Shown here piece after piece: positions 35,145 to 43,785 of a stretch of 64,000 nucleotides of DNA. Source of the stretch: Nonomuraea sp. SYSU D8015 (GTDB taxonomy: Bacteria; Actinomycetota; Actinomycetes; Streptosporangiales; Streptosporangiaceae). The first letter of the stretch is position 1. Each line of letters opens with the position of its first letter. The stretch spans positions 1,116,001 through 1,180,000 of the forward strand of contig NZ_VJYI01000002.1 of the NCBI RefSeq assembly GCF_008065375.1, given 5' to 3'. Both the position numbers and the translations under genes were made by a program. The notes below the pieces were generated by a model. It saw nothing but the letters and a program-made list of their open reading frames with translations. It did not search any database and was not told the origin of the DNA.

Positions 35145-35158
35145 TGCAACCGATTGCA
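35145..35158. promoter_or_regulatory. LacI-type operator
   Basis: TGCAACCGATTGCA: arms TGCAA and TTGCA around a central CG, the usual LacI-family design. It lies 33-46 bases upstream of the TTG start at 35191, where binding would block transcription of the operon. Confidence 0.75.
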
Positions 35159-35190
35159 CCTTTCCAGGGCCACCGAAGGAGTCGTGCACG

Positions 35191-36105
35191 TTGGCCGTCG
35201 TCCCGGCGCGTCCGCCCAGCTCGAAACCACGCCGCACAGGAACGTGGACACCCTACGTGCTCATCGCCCCGTCGTTGATCGCGATGCTCGGGTTCCTCGT
35301 CTACCCGATGGGCAGCGTGATCTACTACAGCCTCCAGCACTACAACGTGACCAAACCCTGGGACAACGGCTTCGCCGGGCTGGAGAACTTCCGCACGCTG
35401 CTGTTCGAGGACCCGATCTTCTGGCAGAGCCTCGGCTTCAGCGTCAAGTGGGTGGTCGTCGAGGTCGCGCTGCAGTTCGTGCTGGGGCTCGCGCTGGCGC
35501 TGATCGTCAATGAGACCTTCGTCGGCCGGGCGCTGTCGCGGGCGCTGGTCTTCTCCCCGTGGGCGGTCTCCGGCGTGCTGACCACCGCGATCTGGGTCCT
35601 GCTCTACAACCCGTTCACCGGGATGTCGCGTTATCTGGCAGACCTGGGGCTGATGGAGTACGGGGCGGCGCCGCTGGCCAATCCTGACACCGTTTTCTGG
35701 GCGGCGGTGCTGGCCGAGCTGTGGCGCGGGGTGCCGTTCTTCGCGATCCTGCTCCTGGCCGACCTGCAGTCGGTCTCGAAGGACCTGTACGAGGCCGCCG
35801 CCGTGGACGGCGCGGGCCGGATGCGCAGATTCGTGCACATCACGCTGCCGCACCTGAGGGACGCGATCATCCTGTCCACGCTGCTGCGCTCGGTGTGGGA
35901 GTTCAACAACGTCGACCTGCTCTACACGCTGACCGGCGGCGGCCCCGCCCATCAGACCACCACGCTCCCGCTGTACGTGGCCGCGCTGGCCGCCCAGTCC
36001 CACGACTTCGGCTACGCCACCGCGCTGACCACGGTGGCCTTCCTGATCCTGACCTTCTTCTCCATCGCCTACCTGCGGCTGAGCAAGTTCGGAGCGAAGT
36101 CATGA
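35191..36105 (+). CDS. Sugar ABC transporter permease 1 (CUT1, MalF/UgpA-like)
   Basis: 304-residue inner-membrane subunit with six spans. It has the EAA loop LYEAAAVDGAGRMRRFVHIT that docks on the ATPase. TTG at 35191 is chosen because GAAGGAG lies about ten bases upstream and the protein begins with the usual basic N-terminal tail before span 1 (LIAPSLIAMLGFLVYP). It heads a four-gene unit with coupled ATGA overlaps. The operon has no ATPase gene; actinomycetes commonly use a shared MsiK-type ATPase for such systems. Confidence 0.92.
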   Translation: MAVVPARPPSSKPRRTGTWTPYVLIAPSLIAMLGFLVYPMGSVIYYSLQHYNVTKPWDNGFAGLENFRTLLFEDPIFWQSLGFSVKWVVVEVALQFVLGLALALIVNETFVGRALSRALVFSPWAVSGVLTTAIWVLLYNPFTGMSRYLADLGLMEYGAAPLANPDTVFWAAVLAELWRGVPFFAILLLADLQSVSKDLYEAAAVDGAGRMRRFVHITLPHLRDAIILSTLLRSVWEFNNVDLLYTLTGGGPAHQTTTLPLYVAALAAQSHDFGYATALTTVAFLILTFFSIAYLRLSKFGAKS

Positions 36106-36974
36106 CCATGGTGACCGAGCGCCCGGAGACCGCCACGCCGCGGCAGGCCGCACCCGCGCGGCGCGGCAACCGGGTGCCGCGATGGCAGATCTACGTCCCG
36201 CTGGCGTTGTACCTGCTGTTCACGCTGGTGCCGTTCTACTGGATGCTGGTCTTCGCGTTCCGGCCGGCGGGGTCGACGTCGATCGTGCCGTGGCCGATCA
36301 CGTTCGAACACTTCGACACGGTCTGGAATGGGATGGGGTTCGCCGTCTTCTTCCAGAACAGCCTGCTCGTGGGCCTCGCCTCGCTGATCGCCACCACCGT
36401 CGTGGCCCTGGCCGGCGGCTACGCCCTGGCCCGCTACGGCTTCCGCGGCAAGGGCGCGTTCATGGTCGGGATGTTGTGCACGCAGTTCATCCCCGGCGCA
36501 CTGATGATCATCCCGCTGTTTGAGATCTTCCGCACGCTGTCGCTGACCAACTCGCTGTGGAGCCTGGTCATCGCCGAGACGGTCTTCCAGCTGCCGCTCT
36601 CCCTGATACTCATCAGCGGCTTCATCAGGAACATCCCGTACGAGCTCGAGCAGGCGGCCTGGGTCGACGGCTGCTCGAGGATGCGCGGCTTCCTGGCCGT
36701 CGTGCTCCCGCTGCTGCGCCCGGCGCTGGTGGCGGTCGGCTCCTTCGCCTTCATCCACAGCTGGAACAACTTCCTTTTCGCCCTCATGTTCATCAACGAC
36801 CAGGAGAAGTTCACCGTGCCCGTGGGCCTGGCCTACAACCTCGGCGAGAACAGCGTCGACTTCGGTGCCCTCGCCGCCGGCGGAGTCGTCGCCGCCCTGC
36901 CCGTCGTCATCGTCTTCGCCTTCATCCAGCGCTACCTCGTCCAGGGGCTGTCCGCCGGGGCGGTGAAGGGATGA
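36102..36974 (+). CDS. Sugar ABC transporter permease 2 (CUT1, MalG/UgpE-like)
   Basis: 290 residues and six spans. The EAA loop is YELEQAAWVDGCSRMRGFLA, and the C-terminal tail LVQGLSAGAVKG is the classical MalG ending. It pairs with the preceding permease. ATG at 36102 overlaps that gene's stop (ATGA); an ATG at 36108 is an alternative. The sugar probably is an oligosaccharide released from plant cell wall, judged by the neighbouring lyase and GH43. Confidence 0.92.
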   Translation: MTMVTERPETATPRQAAPARRGNRVPRWQIYVPLALYLLFTLVPFYWMLVFAFRPAGSTSIVPWPITFEHFDTVWNGMGFAVFFQNSLLVGLASLIATTVVALAGGYALARYGFRGKGAFMVGMLCTQFIPGALMIIPLFEIFRTLSLTNSLWSLVIAETVFQLPLSLILISGFIRNIPYELEQAAWVDGCSRMRGFLAVVLPLLRPALVAVGSFAFIHSWNNFLFALMFINDQEKFTVPVGLAYNLGENSVDFGALAAGGVVAALPVVIVFAFIQRYLVQGLSAGAVKG

Positions 36975-38407
36975 CCAGTGAAAAGGTGACCGCCACCTAC
37001 CGCAACCCCGTGCTCAACGCCGACTGGTCCGACCCCGACGTGATCCGCGTGGGCGAGGACTTCTACCTGACCGTCTCCACCTTCACCAAGGTGCCGGGTC
37101 TGCCGATCCTGCACTCGCGCGACCTGGTCAACTGGACGATCATCGGGCACGCCCTGACCCGCGGCTACGACGACGTACGGCCCGGCTGCGGGGTGTGGGC
37201 GCCGTCGCTGCGCCACCACGAGGACCGGTTCTGGATCTTCTACGGCGACCCGGACGTGGGCATCTGCCAGGTCAACGCCGCCGACCCGCGCGGCCCGTGG
37301 ACCGAGCCGCACGTGGTCAAGGAAGGGCTCGGGCTGATCGACCCGTGCCCGCTGTGGGACGACGACGGGCAGGCGTACCTGGTGCACGGCTGGGCCAAGA
37401 GCCGCGCCGGCGTGAACAACCGGCTCACGCTGCACCGCATGTCGCCCGACGCCGGCAAGGTGCTCGACGAGGGCACACTGATCATCGACGCCGACCTGCT
37501 GCCGGGCTACCGCACGCTGGAGGGGCCCAAGCTGTACAAACGTGACGGCGTCTACTGGATCTTCGCGCCGGCCGGCGGCGTGGAGAACGGCTGGCAGTCG
37601 GTGTTCCGCGCGGAGTCGATCTTCGGCCCGTACGAGGACCGCATCGTCCTGGAGCAGGGCCGCACCGACGTCAACGGCCCGCACCAGGGCGGCTGGGTGG
37701 ACACCCCGTCCGGTGAGCACTGGTTCATGCACTTCCAGGACCGCGGCCCCTACGGCCGGGTCGTCCACCTGCAGCCCATGACATGGAACGGCGGCTGGCC
37801 GGTCATGGGCGCGGACGGCGAGCCGGTGGCCGAAGCCCCTGTCCCCGTCCCCGGTGGAAGGCCGAGCACGCCCGCGACCTCCGACGACTTCTCCGGACCC
37901 GGGCTCGGGCTGCAGTGGAGCTGGCAGGCCAACCCCGACCCGTCGTGGTGGGAGCTGCGCGACGGCCGCCTCCGCCTGATCTGCGTGCCGGGGCCGGACG
38001 ACCTCCGGGAGCGGCCCTCCGTGCTCGGCCAGCGGCTGCCCGGCGACCCCTGCACGGTCACCACGGCCCTCACTCTGGAGGGCGAGGGCCGGGCGGGACT
38101 GGTGGTCCTCGGCGCCACCTACGCCTATGTCGGGCTGGCGAGCACGCCGGACGGTCCCGTCCTGGTGTGCGGCGACGCCGAGCCCGTGCCCGTCAGCGAC
38201 ATGCCCGTCACCGTAGGGGCGCGGATCGGCGAGGGGGCGCTGGTGACGTTCCTGACCGACACCGGGACGGGCCTGCGCGAGGTCGGCGCGCCCTTCCAGG
38301 CCACCCAGGGCCGGTGGGTCGGCGCGGTGCTCGGCCTGTTCGCCGCGGGCGACGGGACCGGCCAGGCCATCTTCGACGCGTTCACCGTAAACGGAGGTTC
38401 CTCATGA
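36971..38407 (+). CDS. Glycoside hydrolase family 43 enzyme, intracellular
   Basis: 478 residues without a signal peptide, so it acts on imported oligosaccharides in the cytoplasm. The N-terminal five-bladed propeller has the catalytic base Asp in NADWSDPDVIRVGEDFYL (about residue 21), the pKa-modulating Asp in IDPCPLWDDDGQAYL and the general acid Glu in TLEGPKLYKRDG. A C-terminal beta-sandwich (from about residue 300, SDDFSGPGLGLQWSW) is the accessory domain seen in beta-xylosidases of this family. Activity is beta-xylosidase or alpha-arabinofuranosidase/arabinanase; I cannot decide. It is inserted between permease and binding-protein genes with ATGA overlaps on both sides. Confidence 0.9.
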   Translation: MTSEKVTATYRNPVLNADWSDPDVIRVGEDFYLTVSTFTKVPGLPILHSRDLVNWTIIGHALTRGYDDVRPGCGVWAPSLRHHEDRFWIFYGDPDVGICQVNAADPRGPWTEPHVVKEGLGLIDPCPLWDDDGQAYLVHGWAKSRAGVNNRLTLHRMSPDAGKVLDEGTLIIDADLLPGYRTLEGPKLYKRDGVYWIFAPAGGVENGWQSVFRAESIFGPYEDRIVLEQGRTDVNGPHQGGWVDTPSGEHWFMHFQDRGPYGRVVHLQPMTWNGGWPVMGADGEPVAEAPVPVPGGRPSTPATSDDFSGPGLGLQWSWQANPDPSWWELRDGRLRLICVPGPDDLRERPSVLGQRLPGDPCTVTTALTLEGEGRAGLVVLGATYAYVGLASTPDGPVLVCGDAEPVPVSDMPVTVGARIGEGALVTFLTDTGTGLREVGAPFQATQGRWVGAVLGLFAAGDGTGQAIFDAFTVNGGSS

Positions 38408-39696
38408 CACGACGTGTGCCGACGGCCGCGGCTCTCCTTGCCGCGGCCGTCCTGGCCGGATGCGGCTCCGGCGACGCGGGCTCCGGCGGCGAGACCGAGA
38501 TCACCTTCTGGGACACCAACGCCGGGCCGGCCCGCACGCCGATCTGGCAGCACGCGATCAAGGAGTTCGAGAAGGCCAACCCGACCATCAAGGTCAACTA
38601 CGTCGGCATCCCGATCGCACAGGCGCCCCAGAAGATCGACACGGCCATCGCCGGTGGCGGCACACCGGACGTGGCCGACATATCCACCTCCGGGCTGGCC
38701 AACCTCGTCGCCCAGAAGGCCCTCGAACCCGTGGACCAGCGCATCGCCGCCAACCCGGCGCTGAACGGCAAGTTCAACCCGGCCCTCCTGACGACCGTCA
38801 AGAACGTGGTGCCGGACGGGAAGACGTACATCTACCCGCTCTCCACCAACGCGGGAGCCTTCTGGTACCGCAAGGACTGGTTCAAGGAGGCCGGGCTGGA
38901 GCCGCCGAAGACCTGGTCGGAGTTCTTCACCGCGGTGGACAAGCTCACCGCGCCGAAGGAGAACCGGTTCGGCTTCACCATCCGCGGCGGCTCCGGCTCC
39001 ATCGCGCAGATGCTGGAGGTCGTCTACGGCCAGTCCGGCATCACGGAGTTCTTCGACGCCTCCGGCAAGGCCACGATCAACGACCCGCGGAACGTGACCG
39101 CGCTGGAGAAGTACGCCGGGCTCTACAAGAAGAACACGCCCGAGGGTGACCTGCAGAACGACTACGTCAAGATGGTCGCCCAGTTCGACACCGCCGGCAG
39201 CATCGCCGTCATGCAGCACAATCTGGGCTCGTACCAGGACCACATGAAGGAGCTCGGGCCCGACAAGGTGGCCTCGTTCTCCGTGCCGAAGTCGGACACC
39301 GGGGTCCAGGCGGTGCTGTCCAACCCGGTCGGCGGCGTCGGCGTCTTCTCGGCGAGCGAGAACAAGGAGGCCGCGTTCAAACTGGCGGAGTTCTTCGCCG
39401 CGAAGGAGATGGGCGGCTACATCGCCGAGAAGACCGGCGTCATCCCGGCCAACACCGAGGTCCAGGGCGCCCAGGCCCCGCACATCACCGAGGCCCAGCG
39501 GGTGCTGAACGACCCGGCCACCAAGGTCGTGCAGATGCCCTACCACCTGCCGGAGTTCAACGAGATCACCAAGACCTGGGCCGAGCCGCTGTTCCAGAAG
39601 GTGCTGCTGGGCGAGCTCAGCGCCAAGGACTTCCTCGACCAGTTCTCGGCCAAGCTGACCGAGGCGCAGGCCGGCTACAAGGAACGGCACGGCTGA
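38404..39696 (+). CDS. Sugar ABC transporter substrate-binding lipoprotein
   Basis: 430 residues. The N-terminus ends in the lipobox VLAGC (Cys20), so the protein is lipid-anchored on the outer face. The mature protein is a family 1 solute-binding protein, with EITFWDTNAGPARTPIWQ, NPTIKVNYVGIP and the hinge region YIYPLSTNAGAFWYRKDWF. It captures the oligosaccharide for the two permeases encoded upstream. It is unusually last in the operon, after the GH43 gene; the order binding protein-permease-permease is commoner. The start overlaps the GH43 stop (ATGA). Confidence 0.92.
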   Translation: MTRRVPTAAALLAAAVLAGCGSGDAGSGGETEITFWDTNAGPARTPIWQHAIKEFEKANPTIKVNYVGIPIAQAPQKIDTAIAGGGTPDVADISTSGLANLVAQKALEPVDQRIAANPALNGKFNPALLTTVKNVVPDGKTYIYPLSTNAGAFWYRKDWFKEAGLEPPKTWSEFFTAVDKLTAPKENRFGFTIRGGSGSIAQMLEVVYGQSGITEFFDASGKATINDPRNVTALEKYAGLYKKNTPEGDLQNDYVKMVAQFDTAGSIAVMQHNLGSYQDHMKELGPDKVASFSVPKSDTGVQAVLSNPVGGVGVFSASENKEAAFKLAEFFAAKEMGGYIAEKTGVIPANTEVQGAQAPHITEAQRVLNDPATKVVQMPYHLPEFNEITKTWAEPLFQKVLLGELSAKDFLDQFSAKLTEAQAGYKERHG

Positions 39697-39786
39697 CGGT
39701 GGCCGCGGAGTACGTCGTAGATCGTTACCTGGGGAGATGGCGACCTTTTACTGACCTATGGCACTAGAGGGCTTTACGATCGTCCT

Positions 39787-40581
39787 GTGTCTTTTGATCC
39801 GCACACGCCAAACCTCGCCCGAATGTACGACTACATACTCGGTGGCAAGGACAACCTCGCGGTCGACCGCGAAGCGGTCGATCAAATGGTCGCGTTCATG
39901 CCCGAGATCGTGTCACTGTCGAAGGCCAACCACTCCTTCGTGCAGCGTGCGGCGCGGTTCCTGGCCGCGGCGGGGTTAAGGCAGTTCCTGGTCCTGGGCA
40001 CCGGCCTGCCGACCCAGGGCAACGTGCACGAGGTCGTCCGCGAGGCGTCGCCTGACGCCAAGGTCGTCTACGCAGACCCCGACCCGGTCGTGGCCACGCA
40101 CGCCAGGGCGCTGTTGGAGGAGGCGGGCCGGGTCGCGTTCGCCGAGGTCGACCTCCTGCGCCCGGCCGAGTTGCTGGCCATGCCGGAGGTCAGGCAGCTG
40201 ATCGACCTGACCGAGCCCGTCGGCGTGATGGTGGGATCCGTCCTGCACTTCGTCGACGACGACGACAACCCGCAGGCCGTGATCAAGATTCTGCGTGACG
40301 CGGTGGCGCCGGGCAGCTACCTGGTGCTCGCCCACGGGGTGCACTCGCTGGGCAACGAGGAGGCGGAGGAGAACGTCAGGGACGTCTTCCGCGGCTCCTC
40401 CACCGGCGGCGCCAAGGGCCGCACCCGGGAGGAGATCCGGGCGATGTTCGGTGAGTTCGAGCTGGTCGAGCCGGGCCTCGTGCCGGTGTCGGAATGGCGG
40501 CCCGACGAGGAGCCGCTCATCGGGGAGACGCCGCCGCCCGGCTATCTGCTGGTGGGTGTGGGTAGGAAACCGTCCGCATAG
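39787..40581 (+). CDS. SAM-dependent methyltransferase, Methyltransf_19 family, copy 3 (divergent)
   Basis: 264 residues with the family start NLARMYDYILGGKDNLAVDR. It differs from copies 1 and 2 at the cofactor site: motif I reads FLVLGTGLPTQ, where the others have Asp before LGTG or IGTG, and motif II reads VVYADPDPVV instead of VVYVDNDP. The rest, including LRDAVAPGSYLVLAHG and the C-terminal EWRPDEEP, is conserved. It may have altered or lost SAM binding. GTG at 39787 has only a weak purine-rich site upstream. It precedes the repeat protein gene by 109 bases on the same strand. Confidence 0.85.
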   Translation: MSFDPHTPNLARMYDYILGGKDNLAVDREAVDQMVAFMPEIVSLSKANHSFVQRAARFLAAAGLRQFLVLGTGLPTQGNVHEVVREASPDAKVVYADPDPVVATHARALLEEAGRVAFAEVDLLRPAELLAMPEVRQLIDLTEPVGVMVGSVLHFVDDDDNPQAVIKILRDAVAPGSYLVLAHGVHSLGNEEAEENVRDVFRGSSTGGAKGRTREEIRAMFGEFELVEPGLVPVSEWRPDEEPLIGETPPPGYLLVGVGRKPSA

Positions 40582-40690
40582 GACCTTTACCGGCCTATCT
40601 CCAACCCCCTAAGTAATGATGCAAACACGCACAGTTACTATGTGTCAGGTTCGTGCATGTACGCATCGCAAGACTCCAGGGGGGCTGGAA

Positions 40691-42100
40691 ATGGCCGACG
40701 AGACCAGGACCGATACGACTGACACCGCCGAAATCAGTACAGAGGCCGAGGAACCGCTGCTCCTCGCGGATGACGACCCGGTGGCCGCCGCGGCGGTGGA
40801 CATGGCCGTCGAGACCGAACTGCTGGAGGAGGACGACCTCGCCGACCGCGCGGCCGCCGAGGCCGAGTGGCTGGCGGCCAAGCGGGAGAGCGAGCGCCAG
40901 ATCGCCGAACTGGACATCAAGGACCAGGACCGCGTCCGCCGGCTCCAGACCGAGCTGCGCGCCCTGGGCGCCGAGGTGTGGCCGGTCTCCTGGTGGTGGG
41001 GCTTCGAGCTCCAGCTCAACGAGACCGCCGCGGTGCGCTCCGCCGAGATCGCCACGCTGCTCGGAGAGACCGCGGGCGCGGTGCTCGGCGGGTGGCTGGC
41101 GCCGATCGTCGAGTGGTCAGCGAAGAACAAGTCCTCCTGGATCGCCTCGGTCGCCCGCCCGTACGGCGCCAGGCTGGTCTCGCCGTGGACGGCCCCCGCC
41201 ACGCTCGTCCCGGTCCGCGGGGTCGGAGAGCCGGACACCGACGCCAGGCTGTGGTGGGCGGTGTACGAACCAGGCGAGGGCTGGAGCGAGGACCAGCGCT
41301 TCCTCGACCACTTCACCGCGTCGGGACCGGCCGTCGCCGAATACCGTGACCGTCTGTATCTCGCGCACCGCGGCGGCGACGGCGACTCCGCCCTGTGGTG
41401 GGCGGTCTACGACGGGGAACAGGGCTGGAGCGAGGACCAGAGGTTCCCCAAGCACTTCAGCGCGAGCGCCCCGGCGCTGGCGGCCTACGACGGCCAGCTC
41501 TACTGCGTGCACCGGGGCGGCAACGACGACAGCCTGTGGTGGACCCGGTGGGACGGCTCCAAGTGGAGCCCGGACGCCAAGCTGCCCAAGCACTTCAGCG
41601 CGGGCGCCCCGGCGCTGGCGGCCTACGACGGGAAGCTCTACTGCGTGCACCGGGGCAGTGCCGACGACAGCCTGTGGTGGACGGTCTGGGACGGCGCCAA
41701 GTGGGGCCCCGACCGGCGCTTCCCCGCTCACTCCAGCCGGTCGAACCCGGCGCTGGCGGTGTTCAGGGGCCACCTCTACTGCGTGCACCGCGGCTCCGGC
41801 GACGACACGTCCCTGTGGTGGACACGCTGGGACGGCAACGCCTGGAGTCCCGACCAGCGGCTGCCCGGACACTTCGCCGCCGAGGGCCCGGCGCTGACCG
41901 TGTACAAGGACCGGCTCCACTGCGTGCACCGCGGCGCGTCGGACCAGAGCCTGTGGTGGGCCTCCTTCGACGGCTCCAGCTGGGGCCCCGACGAGCGGCT
42001 GCCCGCCCACCACAGCGCCGAGGCCCCGGCCGTCATCGCCTACCGCGACAAGAACGCCACCCGCGACCAGCTCCTGGTCGTGCACCGCGGCACCCGCTGA
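40691..42100 (+). CDS. Six-repeat propeller-like protein with an acidic coiled N-terminus
   Basis: 469 residues, no signal peptide. Residues 1-100 are acidic and helical (ETELLEEDDLADRAAAEAEW, RQIAELDIKDQDRVRRLQTE). Residues 100-185 form a Trp-rich domain (WPVSWWWGFELQLNET, LGGWLAPIVEWSAKNKSSWI) I do not know. From residue 187 come six repeats of 46-49 residues, each LWWxxxDGxxWSPDxxLPxHF, then APALAAYDGxLYCVHRG. This spacing fits a six-bladed beta-propeller of the sugar- or ligand-binding sort. ATG at 40691 has AGGGGGG about eight bases upstream; a start at 40616 is possible. Function is unknown; carbohydrate or peptide binding is a guess. Confidence 0.75.
   Translation: MADETRTDTTDTAEISTEAEEPLLLADDDPVAAAAVDMAVETELLEEDDLADRAAAEAEWLAAKRESERQIAELDIKDQDRVRRLQTELRALGAEVWPVSWWWGFELQLNETAAVRSAEIATLLGETAGAVLGGWLAPIVEWSAKNKSSWIASVARPYGARLVSPWTAPATLVPVRGVGEPDTDARLWWAVYEPGEGWSEDQRFLDHFTASGPAVAEYRDRLYLAHRGGDGDSALWWAVYDGEQGWSEDQRFPKHFSASAPALAAYDGQLYCVHRGGNDDSLWWTRWDGSKWSPDAKLPKHFSAGAPALAAYDGKLYCVHRGSADDSLWWTVWDGAKWGPDRRFPAHSSRSNPALAVFRGHLYCVHRGSGDDTSLWWTRWDGNAWSPDQRLPGHFAAEGPALTVYKDRLHCVHRGASDQSLWWASFDGSSWGPDERLPAHHSAEAPAVIAYRDKNATRDQLLVVHRGTR
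41249..42097 (+). repeat. Six tandem repeats of 138-147 bases coding propeller blades
   Basis: Unit starts (CTG of LWW) at 41249, 41393, 41534, 41672, 41813 and 41951. Units 2 and 3 are almost identical over CACTTCAGCGC to GTGCACCGGGGC, which points to recent duplication or gene conversion; units 1 and 6 are the most diverged. Confidence 0.8.
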
Positions 42101-42110
42101 GGGAAGGGCA

Positions 42111-42133
42111 CCGGCCCGGCCCGAGCGGGCCGG
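42111..42133. terminator. GC-rich hairpin after the repeat protein gene
   Basis: CCGGCCCG (42111-42118), loop GCCCGAG, CGGGCCGG (42126-42133). Eight pairs, no U tract. It lies between the plus-strand repeat gene and the convergent lipase-like gene and may serve both. Confidence 0.55.
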
Positions 42134-42208
42134 CGACCTTCGCTCGTCCGTCCGAGCCGTGCCGACGCGTCTCGCTCACCAGCCCCGAGCGGGACCGGCG
42201 CGCTCGGC

Positions 42209-43543
42209 TCACCAGCCGGCCAGTTGCTCCACGAACCACTCCACGAGCGCCTTGGAGACGGCGCCGTGCGGGTGGTTGCCGGTGTCGCAGCAGAACGCGT
42301 CCAGGAACGTCTCGTCCTTGGGCAGCTCGCGCAGGTCGGCGTACAGGTCGGCATGCCACTCACGCGGGTCCCTGGCCAGCGCGATCGCGCTGACCGACGG
42401 GACGAAGCAGGTGCCGCGGAAGCGGTCCTGGATCGGCAGCCCCATCGCGTCGGCGGCCCGGCCGAACGCGTCCAGGGTGCCGCCGGGCGCGCCGTCGAAC
42501 GCGGCCACGTACGAGGTCGCGCTCGTCCACACCGGCGCGCCGAAGCCGATCGCGCCGACGTTGCGCAGCTCGCCCATGTCCGGCTGGATCCTGGCGACCA
42601 GCCGCAGCGGCCCCTCGCCCAGGTCGAGCACCGGCGTGCCGGGCTTCAGATCCGGCCCCAGGCCGTCGCCGGTCCCGTTGGCCAGGCCCAGTTTGTACGG
42701 CCGCATCGGGAACCAGCCCACCCTGCGCAGGTCGTCGAGGAAGTCCTTGCGCAGCGGGCTGGACGCGGTCACCTGACCCGAGTAGCTCTCGCTCTCGACC
42801 CACCCCCACAGCACCTGCTGCGCCGCCGGGCTGCGGATCAGCTCGGCCTGCCCCGCCCCGTCGTGTCGCGGCTGCAGCGCCTCGTGGAGGTAGGCCAGCT
42901 GCTGGAGCACCAGCGGGATCCAGGCGCCGAGGTGCGGGGTGTCGTACGAGAAGTACTTGTCGGTCTGGTGGTCCATGCGCTCGCTCTCCATGCGGGCCAG
43001 CGCGTACCTGGTGATCAGGCCCCCCAGGCTGACCCCGCCCACGATCAGCGGGCTGTCGCCCCGCCGCTCGGCCAGCACCCGCTGCACACACGTGACCGCC
43101 ACGCCCGCGTTGGCCTGGATGTACGTCTGCCGCTGGTCGAACCCCAGCAGGACGACGTCGATGCCCAACGCGCGAAGCTGGTCGAGGAGTCCGGGGACGC
43201 CCTTCTCGTACGGGGCGTTGAAGTGCCGCCACATCGAGTTCAGGTCGCTGGGCCCGTAGTTGAAGCCGTCGGCGAAGATCAGGGGCCGGGTCAGCGCGGA
43301 GTGCCCTTCCGCCAGGTAGACGCCAGCCCGGCCGGTGGCGACGTGTCCCAGGTGCGGCTTGTCGGCCACCAGCTCCCACACGAAGTCGGGTCTGGCCGCC
43401 TCGCCCGTGCGAACGGGCGGGGCGGCGAACCAGACCCCCGGGTCGCCGAGCGCGCTCGCGATCCGCTGGACCTGCTCAGGGGTCAGGCTGCTCTCGACGG
43501 TCCTGGCGTTGATCTCGACGTCGATCCTCGGTTCCTGTGCCAT
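42209..43543 (-). CDS. Alpha/beta hydrolase, lipase/esterase-like
   Basis: 444 residues without a clear signal peptide. The central part has the nucleophile elbow IVGGVSLGGLITRYAL (Ser in GVSLG), preceded by strand LRALGIDVVLLGFDQRQTY and a PLIFADGFNYG oxyanion-type segment. A conserved SYDTPHLGAWIP follows, as in PGAP1/lipase-like esterases. His candidates lie near the C-terminus (GNHPHGAVSKALVEWF). The substrate may be an ester or lipid; nothing nearby restricts it. ATG at 43543 starts MAQEPRIDVEINART with GGAGGG upstream. Confidence 0.8.
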   Translation of the reverse strand: MAQEPRIDVEINARTVESSLTPEQVQRIASALGDPGVWFAAPPVRTGEAARPDFVWELVADKPHLGHVATGRAGVYLAEGHSALTRPLIFADGFNYGPSDLNSMWRHFNAPYEKGVPGLLDQLRALGIDVVLLGFDQRQTYIQANAGVAVTCVQRVLAERRGDSPLIVGGVSLGGLITRYALARMESERMDHQTDKYFSYDTPHLGAWIPLVLQQLAYLHEALQPRHDGAGQAELIRSPAAQQVLWGWVESESYSGQVTASSPLRKDFLDDLRRVGWFPMRPYKLGLANGTGDGLGPDLKPGTPVLDLGEGPLRLVARIQPDMGELRNVGAIGFGAPVWTSATSYVAAFDGAPGGTLDAFGRAADAMGLPIQDRFRGTCFVPSVSAIALARDPREWHADLYADLRELPKDETFLDAFCCDTGNHPHGAVSKALVEWFVEQLAGW

Positions 43544-43785
43544 GGTCGGATCCCCTCCCTACTCGATCACTCACAGTAATCGAGCAGGTGGGAGGGGTGG
43601 CGACGGCGCGCGCGACGCTCCCAGCAGGTGGACGGCATGCCGCCGAGCGTGGACTTCTCCGCGCTGTCCACGGTCAGGCCCACGCCTCGGCGAGCGGGAC
43701 CAGGTGTCATCTGACGCTCTTCGTCTGTGCCGCTGACAGATGTGACGGAACGGTCCTGGTCATGTTGATGATCGTCAGCGGTGTG

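Noticed and set aside
1203..40581. Methyltransf_19 copies as recent transposed duplicates
   Set aside because: They differ widely in sequence and share no flanking repeats, so they are old paralogues.
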